Source: Pseudodesulfovibrio thermohalotolerans
GTDB taxonomy: Bacteria > Desulfobacterota > Desulfovibrionia > Desulfovibrionales > Desulfovibrionaceae
NCBI RefSeq assembly: GCF_021353295.2
Contig: NZ_CP120635.1
Coordinates: 2,125,501-2,189,500 of the forward strand
Direction: 5' to 3'
Length of the DNA stretch: 64,000 bases
This document shows, one piece after another, positions 29,382 to 41,673 of the stretch (positions are counted from its first letter, which is position 1; every line of letters begins with the position of its first letter). Under the pieces are notes generated by a model. The model was given only the letters and a program-made list of their open reading frames with translations. It did no database searches and was not told where the DNA came from. A program made the position numbers and the translations under genes.

Positions 29382-31406
29382 ATGAGTCTGAGATTGAAGC
29401 TCTATTCGGCCATCGGGATTCTCCTGGCCGTGGGCCTTGGCATGTTTGTCGCAACTATCGTCATAACCTCGGCTCAGGAGCACGACGGGCTGGTCATCAA
29501 TCTGGCTGGACGCCAGCGGATGCTCAGTCAGAAGATGGCCAAGGAAGCCCTGCTCTACCTGGAAGAGAGACGGGCCGGCGGCGACGGCGACGCGCTGCGA
29601 GGCCAGGTGGTGACAACCTCCCGCCTGTTCAGGGACACCCTGACCGCCCTGACCGACTCCGGGCCTGCCCCGGTGACCGCCAATCCCGACGGGCCGAAGC
29701 GGGACCTGCCCGCTCCGTCCGCATCCGTGAAGGCGCAACTGCTCAAGGTCAGACAGCTTTGGGGACCTTATGACGCGGCCCTCGGCGACATCCTCGAAAG
29801 GCAAATCCTGGACAGCGACTTCAACAAGAAAAGCCTGGCGGTCCTGGTCAACATGAACGAAGCCGTGACCATGATGCAGGCGGAATCCGAAAGCCGGGTG
29901 GACGTCCTCCTCGCCACCCAGATAGCGGGTATCGCCATCATGATTCTGACCACTCTGGTCAGTTTCCTGACCATCCAGCGCAAACTGGTCAGGCCCCTGC
30001 ACACCTTCGGCTCGACCATGGACACCATCTGCCGGGGCGACCTCACCCAAGCCTACGACAACCGGCAAAAAGATGAAATCGGCATGGTCGCGCGCACCCT
30101 GAGCACGATGGAGGAAAAACTCAAGAGCGTGGTCAGCCGTGCCAAGGCGTCGACGGTGAATATGGCCGACCGTAGCGCGGACCTGAACGACATGGCGGCC
30201 GACCTGGCCCGAAGCGCCACCAGCCAGGCCGCTTCCGTGGGAGAAATCGCATCCCTCATGGAGGGAATGCGCTCGACCATCTCGACCACGGCGGGCAATT
30301 CGAGGGAAACACACCAACTGGCCGTAAAGGCGGCGGAAGACGCCCGAAAGAGCGGCGAATCCGTGGGCACGGCCCTGGAGGCCATCACCACCATCGCGGG
30401 AAAAATCACGATCATCGAGGAAATCGCGAGACAGACCAACCTCCTGGCCCTGAACGCGGCCATCGAGGCGGCGCGGGCGGGCGAGCACGGCAAGGGATTC
30501 GCCGTGGTCGCATCCGAGGTCCGCAAGCTCGCCGAACGAAGCGGCCAGGCGGCCAAGGAAATCAGCGAATTGTCGGCCAACACGCTGGGCATATCAAATG
30601 AGGCCGGGGAACTGCTACAGCTTCTGGTTCCCGACATTGAAAAGACCGCATCCATGATCGAGGAGATCAACGCCTCCAGCGCCGAACAGCAACGGGACGC
30701 CGAGATGGTTGGCCGGTCTGTCCGAGACCTGGACCAGGGCATCGGGGAAACCGCCCACATGGCCCGTAACCTTTCGGCGACCACCGAGGAACTGTCCGGC
30801 GAGGCGGACGCCCTTCGCGGCGAACTGCACTTTTTCAAGACCGGCAAAAGTGAACAAGCTCCGCCGCCCCGAAAGGCGAAACCGCAGTCGGAATATCCGC
30901 TCCCGTCGGGCCCGGCCCAAAATCCAGCCGCGCCCACAACTCCCAAGCGGACTGCGCATTTCCGCAAAGAGCGCCTCTCAACCGAGGGAAACAAGCCGCT
31001 CATCGTCTGGGACGACAGCATCGCCACGGGCATCGACCTCATCGACGACCAACACAAGGAGCTGGTCAAACTCATCAACCGACTGAACAGCGCCATGCTC
31101 CAGGGCAAGGGCAAGGCCGTGATCGGCGAGACACTGGAGGAACTGCGGCGCTACACCACATTCCATTTCAATCAGGAAGAAACTCTTTTCGAAAAATACG
31201 GCTACTCCGAAACGGATGAACACAAGTCCGTCCACCGCGAACTTCTCGGCCAAGTCTCGGAATTCATCGACAAGTTTGAATCGGGACAGACAGCCATGAG
31301 CCGCGACCTGTTCTATTTCCTCAAAGACTGGCTGGTGAACCACATACAGGGCGTGGACAAGCGGTATGTTCCCCACATCAGGGAAGCCCTGAAAAATGAC
31401 AGTTGA
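29382..31406 (+). CDS. Methyl-accepting chemotaxis protein with C-terminal hemerythrin domain
   Basis: A 674-residue inner-membrane chemoreceptor. It has TM1 (about 7-29), a periplasmic PilJ-type N-terminal domain with the [19 protein letters not shown] motif, TM2 (about 180-205), HAMP, and the cytoplasmic signalling hairpin with the conserved tip [30 protein letters not shown]. After a Pro-rich linker, a bacteriohemerythrin domain fills residues 540-674. All di-iron ligands appear present: His558, His595, Glu599, His614, His618, His654 and Asp659. The layout parallels DcrH of Desulfovibrio vulgaris, an oxygen-sensing receptor. AGGAGG precedes the ATG. Confidence 0.94.
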   Translation: MSLRLKLYSAIGILLAVGLGMFVATIVITSAQEHDGLVINLAGRQRMLSQKMAKEALLYLEERRAGGDGDALRGQVVTTSRLFRDTLTALTDSGPAPVTANPDGPKRDLPAPSASVKAQLLKVRQLWGPYDAALGDILERQILDSDFNKKSLAVLVNMNEAVTMMQAESESRVDVLLATQIAGIAIMILTTLVSFLTIQRKLVRPLHTFGSTMDTICRGDLTQAYDNRQKDEIGMVARTLSTMEEKLKSVVSRAKASTVNMADRSADLNDMAADLARSATSQAASVGEIASLMEGMRSTISTTAGNSRETHQLAVKAAEDARKSGESVGTALEAITTIAGKITIIEEIARQTNLLALNAAIEAARAGEHGKGFAVVASEVRKLAERSGQAAKEISELSANTLGISNEAGELLQLLVPDIEKTASMIEEINASSAEQQRDAEMVGRSVRDLDQGIGETAHMARNLSATTEELSGEADALRGELHFFKTGKSEQAPPPRKAKPQSEYPLPSGPAQNPAAPTTPKRTAHFRKERLSTEGNKPLIVWDDSIATGIDLIDDQHKELVKLINRLNSAMLQGKGKAVIGETLEELRRYTTFHFNQEETLFEKYGYSETDEHKSVHRELLGQVSEFIDKFESGQTAMSRDLFYFLKDWLVNHIQGVDKRYVPHIREALKNDS

Positions 31407-31421
31407 CCCATCCTCCTCCTA

Positions 31422-31454
31422 GGGCTTCGGGCCGCCTCGCGCGGTCCGGAGCCC
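31422..31454. repeat. GC-rich inverted repeat upstream of the phosphate transporter gene
   Basis: An imperfect hairpin (GGGCTTCGGGCCGC ... GCGGTCCGGAGCCC) lies 15 bp after the chemoreceptor stop. It has no T-tract on either side, so it may act as a 3'-end stabiliser or a weak bidirectional terminator. Confidence 0.45.
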
Positions 31455-31549
31455 CAAACCTCCCCTCCGTCCCGGCCGAAACATGTTTACAATGCGCCCC
31501 CGGCAAACTATGAGTGCAATATCCATCAGTTGCAAGGAGCCAGATACCG

Positions 31550-33211
31550 TTGCCGATTTTCCCCCTTTTTGCTGGCCTGTTCGGCGGCCTCGGCCTCTTT
31601 CTGCTGGGTATGCGCCTCATGACCTCGGGTATGCGCAACGCTGCGGGCAACGCCCTGCGCAGTCTGCTCGGCAAATGGACCAGGACGCCCCTCCACGGGC
31701 TCTTCACCGGGTGCGCCATCACCGCTCTGGTTCAGTCCTCCAGCGCCGTCACCGTGGCCGTTATCGGCTTCGTCAATGCCGGACTCCTGTCCCTGCCCCA
31801 ATCCGTGGGCGTGATCTTTGGCTCCAATATCGGCACAACGGCCACCAGCTGGATCGTCGCCGCCGTCGGCGTCAGTGTGAACGTCAAGGCCCTGGCCCTG
31901 CCCATGGTCGGCCTGGGAGCCCTGCTCCGCCTGACAGGCAGCCGGACGCGACGCAAATACTTCGGCGACGCCCTGACCGGATTCGGCATATTCTTCCTGG
32001 GCATCGAGATTCTTCAGGGCACATTCCAACACCTCGAACAGATGGTGGACCTGTCGGCCTACAACATCGGCGGGATCGGCGGCATGGCCCTCTTCACGGC
32101 CGTGGGCGCGATCCTGACCCTGCTCATGCAAAGCTCCAGTGCGGCGATGGCTTTGGTCCTAACCGCCGCCATGTCCGGGGTCATCACCCTGGAAAGCGCG
32201 GCGGCGGCGACCATCGGCACCAATGTCGGAACCACCTCCACGGCCCTGCTTTCCGTGATAGGGGCCACCTACAACGCCAAGAAGGTGGCGGCCGCACACA
32301 TTCTTTTCAATCTGGGCACCGGGCTCGTCGCCCTGCTTGGCATCCCCCTGCTGCTCAAGGGCGCGTCCCTACTCGCTACCCTCGGGCCTGACTTCGACAC
32401 GGCAACCATCCTGGCCCTGTTCCACACCGCCTTCAACCTGCTCGGCGTGGCCATATTCCTGCCTATCACCAACCGACTCACCGCGTTTCTGGACCGACAC
32501 ATCGGACGGGAAGAGGCCGAGATGGGCAAGCCGAAATACCTGGACGACACAGCGCTCCAGGCCCCGGGCCTGGCCATGGACGCCCTGTTCATGGAACTGG
32601 GCAGGCTCGGTGACATGACCCGAGACATTTGCCAAAAGGGACTCGCCTCCAAATTCCGCCCCGGCGATTTCCTCAAGGACCGGGCGGCCGTGGAAACGCT
32701 GATCTCCGCCATCCGCGCCTATTGCATCAAGCTTCAGCCGCTGGAGCTGTCCGACAACGCGGCCCTGCGGATGCCCTCGGCCCTGCGGGTCATTCAATAT
32801 TACGCCAAGGCCCTGAATATCGTCTCCGAAATATATCAGCAGTACGCTGACCTGGACCACCAGTTGCCCGGCACCTATGCTGAGACCGCCCGATCCTTCC
32901 GCCGGGAGGTCCGGCGCATCCTCGATGCGGCACGCACGCCGTGCGCCCCGGAGTTCGCGGACCTTGCGAAAATGATGTACGGCATTGAAGAGCTCTATCA
33001 CGAGCTGAAAGAGGCATTGCTCAAAGCGGGCGCTCAGGGTAGCCTTGAACTCGACAGGATGGTTTCGCTGCTGGAATTCTATTCCCATGTGCGCGTCATG
33101 TGCGAACAGGCCGTGAAGGGAACCACCTATTGGTCGAGGCTGCGGGATATCGAGCTGACCTGCGCCAACGCCGACGCGGACAACAAGTACGCCTGGAAAC
33201 ACGAAGGATAA
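31550..33211 (+). CDS. Na+/phosphate cotransporter, NptA family with PhoU-like domain
   Basis: A 553-residue membrane protein. Two inverted Na/Pi-cotransport repeats are marked by VQSSSAVTVAVIGFV and MQSSSAAMALVLTAA, each followed by a GTN/GSN-type segment (FGSNIGTTATSW, IGTNVGTTSTA). A cytoplasmic PhoU-like helical region makes up residues about 335-553. It probably imports phosphate. The TTG start at 31550 is chosen because AAGGAG lies 10 bp upstream; a GTG at 31514 would add 12 residues but includes that RBS in the coding region. Confidence 0.88.
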   Translation: MPIFPLFAGLFGGLGLFLLGMRLMTSGMRNAAGNALRSLLGKWTRTPLHGLFTGCAITALVQSSSAVTVAVIGFVNAGLLSLPQSVGVIFGSNIGTTATSWIVAAVGVSVNVKALALPMVGLGALLRLTGSRTRRKYFGDALTGFGIFFLGIEILQGTFQHLEQMVDLSAYNIGGIGGMALFTAVGAILTLLMQSSSAAMALVLTAAMSGVITLESAAAATIGTNVGTTSTALLSVIGATYNAKKVAAAHILFNLGTGLVALLGIPLLLKGASLLATLGPDFDTATILALFHTAFNLLGVAIFLPITNRLTAFLDRHIGREEAEMGKPKYLDDTALQAPGLAMDALFMELGRLGDMTRDICQKGLASKFRPGDFLKDRAAVETLISAIRAYCIKLQPLELSDNAALRMPSALRVIQYYAKALNIVSEIYQQYADLDHQLPGTYAETARSFRREVRRILDAARTPCAPEFADLAKMMYGIEELYHELKEALLKAGAQGSLELDRMVSLLEFYSHVRVMCEQAVKGTTYWSRLRDIELTCANADADNKYAWKHEG

Positions 33212-33242
33212 CCCACATAATTCCCTGCCGGGAGGCATGGTC

Positions 33243-34286
33243 ATGAAACAGAACCGGACCGCCCTCATACTGATCGTCTGCGCCGCACTGCTCGCCGTCG
33301 GCGCCTTTCTCATGCTGAACAGAACCAAGGAGGACCCCTTCTCCGTCCGGGTCGAAGTGACCCAGCCCGCCGAACCGCCCGCGAAAGCACCGGATTGGGT
33401 CGACAACGGCCAGGAAGCAAAGCCTGACTACTCAGCCGCGACGGCCGAGCCGGAAACCATCGCACCTTCCCAGGAACCCGCCCAGGCTCCCAAGGAACCG
33501 GAGACCATAGAGGTCACCGAGGACAAGATGGTCACGTTCTCTTTCGTCGAATCCCTGACGGACTTCCTGCTCCAACGCTTTCAGCCGCGCAACTCCAACG
33601 GCAAGCCCGACTCCCTGGCCACAGCCGTGGCCCTGAACAGATATTATGGCCGCGAACTGGACGGCTTCGCCGTGTCCGGCAACGACATCGTCACCTCGCG
33701 CAAAGCGGTCTACGACTATGTTTTCACCCCCGGAATGCTCAAGACCCTATATGAGATCTACGCCCCGGCCTTCATGGTCCATCTGGTGGACACCGCGTCC
33801 ACCAGCGAACGCGAGTACGTGGTCGGCGACGCCACCGAAACACGCACCCTGACCAACGACGAGATCAAGGTCATGCTCCGGCTCAACGCGCAACGCATCG
33901 AGCGCACCGCCGATGTGTTCCACGCCTTTGCCGACGATCCGTCCATCGTCGAGATGGCTGGCAAATACCGCCGCGCCGCCAAGGCCGTGGAGCGGGCCAA
34001 CGGCCAGTTGCAAACCGCCATGGCCGAAGGCAAGGACTCCGGCGAGGCCAGCGACCGCCTCAAGCAGGCCATACTCTTCCGTGAACGGACCCGGGCCGAA
34101 ATCGTCGGGCACCTGAAGAAGGTCTGCCAGCCCTGCCCCGAAGCTGAACTCTTCTACCTCTCCCAATGGGCCTACCGTCGCACTCTGGGGCAATCCGAAG
34201 AAAAGCTGAAGGTATTCGGCGCGGCGGCGGACATCATGGACGACCTGGCCGCGCGCTTCCGAACCAAGGCGGACGAACTCAAATAA
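33243..34286 (+). CDS. Membrane-anchored protein of unknown function
   Basis: A 347-residue protein I do not recognise. One N-terminal hydrophobic helix (about residues 6-25) would anchor it or act as a signal. It is followed by a Pro/Glu/Ala-rich linker (about 35-90) and a mostly helical charged domain. Within it are YYGRELDGFAVSGNDIV, a central helix with ERTADVFHAFADDPSIVEMAGKY, and one CxxC pair (KKVCQPCPEAE, about residue 300). The second ATG is used because GGAGG is too close to the first. It follows the phosphate transporter by 31 bp, so co-transcription is likely. Confidence 0.75.
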   Translation: MKQNRTALILIVCAALLAVGAFLMLNRTKEDPFSVRVEVTQPAEPPAKAPDWVDNGQEAKPDYSAATAEPETIAPSQEPAQAPKEPETIEVTEDKMVTFSFVESLTDFLLQRFQPRNSNGKPDSLATAVALNRYYGRELDGFAVSGNDIVTSRKAVYDYVFTPGMLKTLYEIYAPAFMVHLVDTASTSEREYVVGDATETRTLTNDEIKVMLRLNAQRIERTADVFHAFADDPSIVEMAGKYRRAAKAVERANGQLQTAMAEGKDSGEASDRLKQAILFRERTRAEIVGHLKKVCQPCPEAELFYLSQWAYRRTLGQSEEKLKVFGAAADIMDDLAARFRTKADELK

Positions 34287-34297
34287 TTGCTCACATG

Positions 34298-34326
34298 TTG
34301 CATTGATCTCCCTTAGTGCTTATCCT
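34298..34326 (+). promoter_or_regulatory. Candidate promoter of the persulfide dioxygenase gene
   Basis: TTGCAT (34298-34303) and TATCCT (34321-34326) are 17 bp apart, 38 bp before the ATG, within a 78-bp gap. It suggests the fusion gene has its own transcript. Confidence 0.5.
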
Positions 34327-34364
34327 GTCGGCAGCAAGAAGAGAATCCACCAAGGAGCCGATCT

Positions 34365-35747
34365 ATGTACTTCAAACAGATCACCACACCCGGACTCGGT
34401 TGTTTTTCCTACGTCATCGGCTGCCCGGCCGCCGGCGAAATGATCGTCGTGGACCCAAAGCGCGACGTGCAGGACTATCTTGACATCTCCCGCGAGGAGG
34501 GCATGAAGATCGTCCACGCCATCGACACCCACGTTCACGCCGACCACGTATCCGGCGCGCAGGAGCTCAAGTCCCAAACCGGCTGCGATATCATGGTCTA
34601 CGAGACCTCGCCGGTCACCTATGACTTCACGCCCCTGGCCGAAGGCGACCCACTGACCGTAGGCAACGCCAAGCTCGAAGTCCTGCACACCCCCGGCCAC
34701 ACCCCGGACGCCCTGTCCCTGCTGGTCACCGACACCACGCGCGGCGACGAGCCGTGGATGCTGCTCACCGGCGACGTGCTTTTCGTCAACGACATCGGCC
34801 GCCCCGACCTGGTGGGCGGAGCCAAGCTCGACGAGCAGGTCCGGAACCTATGGAACACCCTGTACGTCAAGTTCGAGAAATTCCCCGACAGCCTGGAGGT
34901 CTTCCCGGCGCATGGCGCGGGTTCCCTGTGCGGACGCGGCATGTCCTCGAAGCCTAGCTCCACACTGGGCTTCGAACGTCGGCACAACCCCATGCTGGGC
35001 TTCGACAACTTCGAGGAATTCCATTTGGCCATGAGCCAGAATTTCCCGGCCAGGCCTAAATCCTTCACCCACATCATCTCCACCAACGCGGGCGGTGCGC
35101 CGCTCCTGGAACGATGCCCGCTCGACCTGGCCATGAACCCGTACAAGTTCGAGGAGAAAATGCTGGACGGCGCCGTGGTCATTGATGTGCGCGACGCCGC
35201 GGCGTTCGCCGGATACCATATCCCCGGCTCCCTCAATATCGGCTTCGAGCCGAGCCTGGCCAACTGGGTCGGCATGACCGTGGAGCCCGACGCCGACATC
35301 CTCCTGGTGGTCGACACACGCGAGGACTACGACCGGATGCGCACGGAGCTGCACCGCATAGGCTACGACCGCATCTACGGCTACCTGTCCGGCGGCATCC
35401 AGGCCTGGGTCTATTCCGGCCGCCCGGTGGACTCCCTGGCCATCGACTCCGCCCAGGTCCTCCAGAACATCCAGGAGGAAGGCAAGCCGATCAGCCTTAT
35501 CGACGTGCGCACTCCCACCGAGTGGGAAGGCGGACACATCCCCGGCGCCAAGCACCTCCCCCTGGTCGACATTCTCGACGGCAAGGTGGATCTCGACGAG
35601 AACGCGCATCACCTGCTCTACTGCGCGGCCGGTTATCGCGCCAACATCGCGGCGTCCTACCTTCAGAAGCACGGTTACTGGGATGTGCGCAGCCTTGCGG
35701 GCGGCTATCTCGCATGGAGCCGCGCGGGCTTCCAAACCGAAAAATAA
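34365..35747 (+). CDS. Persulfide dioxygenase-rhodanese fusion (CstB-like)
   Basis: A 460-residue cytoplasmic protein. The N-terminal metallo-beta-lactamase domain (1-250) carries THVHADHVSG (His56, His58, Asp60, His61), LHTPGHTPDA and LTGDVLFVNDIGRPDL, the pattern of ETHE1-type persulfide dioxygenases. Two rhodanese modules follow. The first (about 265-355) has no active cysteine (VVDTREDYD in its place). The second (about 365-460) has the loop CAAGYRA with Cys420. This order matches staphylococcal CstB, which turns persulfide into thiosulfate. AAGGAG precedes the ATG and a strong terminator follows the stop. Confidence 0.87.
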   Translation: MYFKQITTPGLGCFSYVIGCPAAGEMIVVDPKRDVQDYLDISREEGMKIVHAIDTHVHADHVSGAQELKSQTGCDIMVYETSPVTYDFTPLAEGDPLTVGNAKLEVLHTPGHTPDALSLLVTDTTRGDEPWMLLTGDVLFVNDIGRPDLVGGAKLDEQVRNLWNTLYVKFEKFPDSLEVFPAHGAGSLCGRGMSSKPSSTLGFERRHNPMLGFDNFEEFHLAMSQNFPARPKSFTHIISTNAGGAPLLERCPLDLAMNPYKFEEKMLDGAVVIDVRDAAAFAGYHIPGSLNIGFEPSLANWVGMTVEPDADILLVVDTREDYDRMRTELHRIGYDRIYGYLSGGIQAWVYSGRPVDSLAIDSAQVLQNIQEEGKPISLIDVRTPTEWEGGHIPGAKHLPLVDILDGKVDLDENAHHLLYCAAGYRANIAASYLQKHGYWDVRSLAGGYLAWSRAGFQTEK

Positions 35748-35782
35748 TCATCGCATCCGAAAACGGTTTCCGACACGACAAA

Positions 35783-35817
35783 CGGCCCCGATTTTTCGGG
35801 GCCGTTTTCTTTTTTTC
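35783..35817 (+). terminator. Terminator of the persulfide dioxygenase gene
   Basis: A 10-bp stem (ACGGCCCCGA / TCGGGGCCGT) with a short T-rich loop, followed by TTTCTTTTTTT, 35 bp after the stop. Confidence 0.9.
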
Positions 35818-35915
35818 GCTGTAGCCCGCCATCGCGCGAGAGCTATCCGTCTGCAAACACAACTGATCGCGAATGCACAACCAATAGTGTAAAATGTATC
35901 ACAAAACTGTACTTC

Positions 35916-35950
35916 AACCGTTCACCCGGCAATATATTCGGTAAACGGTT
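35916..35950. promoter_or_regulatory. Inverted repeat in the PFOR upstream region
   Basis: Perfect 7-base arms AACCGTT and AACGGTT separated by 21 bp (centre to centre 28 bp), around an AATATATT core. The arrangement is compatible with paired regulator half-sites; the regulator is unknown. Confidence 0.35.
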
Positions 35951-36042
35951 TCGATCTGTCGGGGAACGGAGGGTAAATGACTTGACCAGAAGCCCGGAAA
36001 TCGCGACATAAATAAGATGGATTGCATTTAATTCGCATGATC

Positions 36043-36058
36043 CGGTCCGCACGGACCG
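36043..36058. promoter_or_regulatory. 16-bp palindrome upstream of PFOR
   Basis: CGGTCCGCACGGACCG: 7-base perfect arms around CA, 72 bp before the PFOR start. It is a candidate operator or a leader hairpin. Confidence 0.45.
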
Positions 36059-36088
36059 TACGGGATTCGACCGTCGAACCCCATATGA

Positions 36089-39637
<3,549 letters not shown>

Positions 39638-39664
39638 CCTGTCCGTATCCACAACCATCAAGAC

Positions 39665-39694
39665 AAGGCCGGGGCGAAAGTCCCGGCCTTTTTA
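39665..39694 (+). terminator. Terminator of the PFOR gene
   Basis: Stem AAGGCCGGG / CCCGGCCTT with a GCGAAAGT loop, followed by TTTA, 28 bp after the stop. Confidence 0.85.
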
Positions 39695-39857
39695 TCTCCG
39701 CAGCCCCGCCGTCCTCCTCCCGGCATGATTCGGGCGGCCATGACAACAGCTTTTTGAAGGCCGAACATTGACGTCGGAAGGGAATGGGTCAATTCTTGGG
39801 CGGTTGGCCGCTTGTTCGGCGGTCCCTTTTCATACACTTCAAATAAGGAAAGACACC

Positions 39858-40160
39858 GTGAGTTGTGTAGCCACCTTTAGCATCTTCCCCCTGGAACGGA
39901 CGGACGAAGGGTCTCTCGCGCCCTACGTGGCCCGGACCATTGCGATCGTCCGGGAATCCGGGCTGCCCTATGAACTGGGAGCCATGGGAACCGTCATCGA
40001 AGGCGATTTCGACAAAGTCATGGCCACCATCAAGCGTTGCCACGACGACATGCGCAACGACTGCGGCCGGGTCTACCTCACACTGGCCGTCGATTCCCGG
40101 TCGGGCGAGGCGGGACGGATGCAAAGCAAGGTCGACAGCGTCGGGGAGCTGCTGAAATGA
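39858..40160 (+). CDS. MTH1187-family thiamine-binding protein
   Basis: A 100-residue small protein of the MTH1187/YkoF-like fold. It begins SCVATFSIFPLERT and contains ELGAMGTVIEGDFDKVMATIKRCHDDM, both characteristic. Relatives bind thiamine or its HMP part, and its position as first gene before thiM and thiE supports a role in thiamine salvage. The GTG start is set by AAGGAA 7 bp upstream; the longer frame runs into non-homologous sequence. Its stop overlaps thiM in ATGA. Confidence 0.85.
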   Translation: MSCVATFSIFPLERTDEGSLAPYVARTIAIVRESGLPYELGAMGTVIEGDFDKVMATIKRCHDDMRNDCGRVYLTLAVDSRSGEAGRMQSKVDSVGELLK

Positions 40161-40972
40161 GCGCTTCCGAAACGTTGATAAAAAGGGTCTGGAACGATGT
40201 GCGAGCGGTCCGAGAACAAGCCCCGCTCATCGTCAACATCACCAATTACGTGGTCACCAACAACACCGCGAACTCCCTGCTCGCGCTGGGGGCCTCCCCG
40301 GCCATGAACCATGTGGCCGAAGACCTGCCCGGGCTCGTGGACCTGGCCGGCGCGCTGGTGGTCAACATCGGCACCCTGGCGGACGACTACGTGGAGGGAA
40401 TGCATGTGGCCATGACCCAGGCCAACGACATGAACATGCCCGTGATTCTCGATCCCGTGGCCGCCGGAGTGAATGCGCTGCGCACCGGCATTTCGCTGGA
40501 ATTTCTGGAAAAGTATCATCCCGTCATCCTTCGTGGCAACGCCTCGGAGATCATGGCCGTGGCGGGCGAGGACGGCTGCCCCAAGGGTGTGGACACCTCC
40601 ATGGAAGTGGACGAGGCCAGGGGCGCGGCCAAGGCACTGAACAAGCGGTACGGCTGCGTGGTTCTGGTCAGCGGCGAGACCGACCTGGTAGTCGACGCGT
40701 CCCGGGAAATCCGGTTGGCCGGAGGCTCGGCCATGATGCCCCGCGTAACGGGCCTCGGCTGCACCTGCACAGCCCTTGCCGGAGCCTTCGCCGCGGTCCA
40801 GCCCGACTATTTCCAGGCGGCCGTGGACACCGCCGCGGTCATGAACATCGCCGGAGAACAAGCCGCCGAGGTCTCGCCCGGCCCAGGCAGCCTGCAAATG
40901 CATCTGCACGACGCGCTCTACCTCCTCGACGAGGACACGATACGCGCAAGACTCAAGGTAGCGGCGTTATGA
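40157..40972 (+). CDS. thiM: Hydroxyethylthiazole kinase
   Basis: A 271-residue ribokinase-fold enzyme that phosphorylates the thiazole alcohol for thiamine salvage. Visible motifs are LIVNITNYVVTNNTANSLLALGASP at the substrate site, LDPVAAGVNALR, LRGNASEI and the catalytic VTGLGCTCTALAGAF with its cysteine. Starts and ends in ATGA overlaps with both neighbours, so the three genes form one translational unit. Confidence 0.95.
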   Translation: MSASETLIKRVWNDVRAVREQAPLIVNITNYVVTNNTANSLLALGASPAMNHVAEDLPGLVDLAGALVVNIGTLADDYVEGMHVAMTQANDMNMPVILDPVAAGVNALRTGISLEFLEKYHPVILRGNASEIMAVAGEDGCPKGVDTSMEVDEARGAAKALNKRYGCVVLVSGETDLVVDASREIRLAGGSAMMPRVTGLGCTCTALAGAFAAVQPDYFQAAVDTAAVMNIAGEQAAEVSPGPGSLQMHLHDALYLLDEDTIRARLKVAAL

Positions 40973-41607
40973 GAACCGAAGACCTGCTCGTCTATCTCGT
41001 TACCGACCGCATCCTCTGCCTGGGCCGTTCCCTGGAGGAAGTCGTGGCCGAGGCCGCCTCGGGCGGTTGCACCATGGTCCAGCTGCGGGAAAAGGACGCC
41101 GACACCGGAGAGTTCGTCGAACTGGCCCGCTCCCTGCATCGACTGCTCAAACCGCGCAACATCCCCCTGCTCATCAACGACCGCGTGGACGTGGCCCTGG
41201 CAGCCGGGGTCGAAGGCGTGCACGTGGGGCAATCGGACATGCTTCCCGAAGACGTCCGCCGCCTTATCGGCCCCAACGCCATCGTCGGCCTGTCCGTGGA
41301 CACCGAAGCCGAACTTCTGGACGCCCAGAACCGTCCCGTGGATTACCTCGGCATCGGCCCGGTCTATCCCACCGACACCAAGAAGGACATCAAGGGCACG
41401 CCATGGGGCCCGGAAGGGCTGCGGCGCGCCGTGGAGCTATCCTCCATCCCGCTGGTGGCAATCGGCGGCGTACAGCGCGACAACGCCCGCGCCGTGTCCG
41501 GTTCCGGAGTGGCGGGCATAGCCGTGGTGTCGGCCATCTGCTCCGCCCCCTCCCCGGCCGAAGCGACGCGGGCGTTGGTCCGCGCCATGAAGGAAGGGGC
41601 GCAATAA
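40969..41607 (+). CDS. thiE: Thiamine-phosphate synthase
   Basis: A 212-residue TIM-barrel enzyme that joins HMP-pyrophosphate and thiazole phosphate. Motifs: YLVTDR, VQLREKDADTGEF, LLINDRVDVALAAGVEGVHVGQSD, YLGIGPVYPTDTKKD and LVAIGGV. The first step partner ThiD is not in this window. A hairpin terminator follows the stop. Confidence 0.95.
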   Translation: MRTEDLLVYLVTDRILCLGRSLEEVVAEAASGGCTMVQLREKDADTGEFVELARSLHRLLKPRNIPLLINDRVDVALAAGVEGVHVGQSDMLPEDVRRLIGPNAIVGLSVDTEAELLDAQNRPVDYLGIGPVYPTDTKKDIKGTPWGPEGLRRAVELSSIPLVAIGGVQRDNARAVSGSGVAGIAVVSAICSAPSPAEATRALVRAMKEGAQ

Positions 41608-41641
41608 CGCCCCCTCTCCAAGGCCCCGCTCAGGGGCGTAT

Positions 41642-41673
41642 ACGCGGCCTCAATCGGGGGCCGCGTTATTTTT
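41642..41673 (+). terminator. Terminator of the thiamine salvage operon
   Basis: Stem ACGCGGCC / GGCCGCGT with a 9-base loop, followed by TATTTTTC, 34 bp after thiE. It overlaps the stop codon of the convergent RND pump gene. Confidence 0.75.

Noticed and set aside
35886..35912. Rex-type operator (TTGTGA half-site near 35899-35906)
   Set aside because: The second half-site does not match at the expected spacing, so the similarity is within chance for AT-rich sequence.
39695..39857. TPP riboswitch upstream of the thiamine genes
   Set aside because: The conserved CTGAGA and ACCTGATCTGG-type segments were not found. A covariance search could overturn this.
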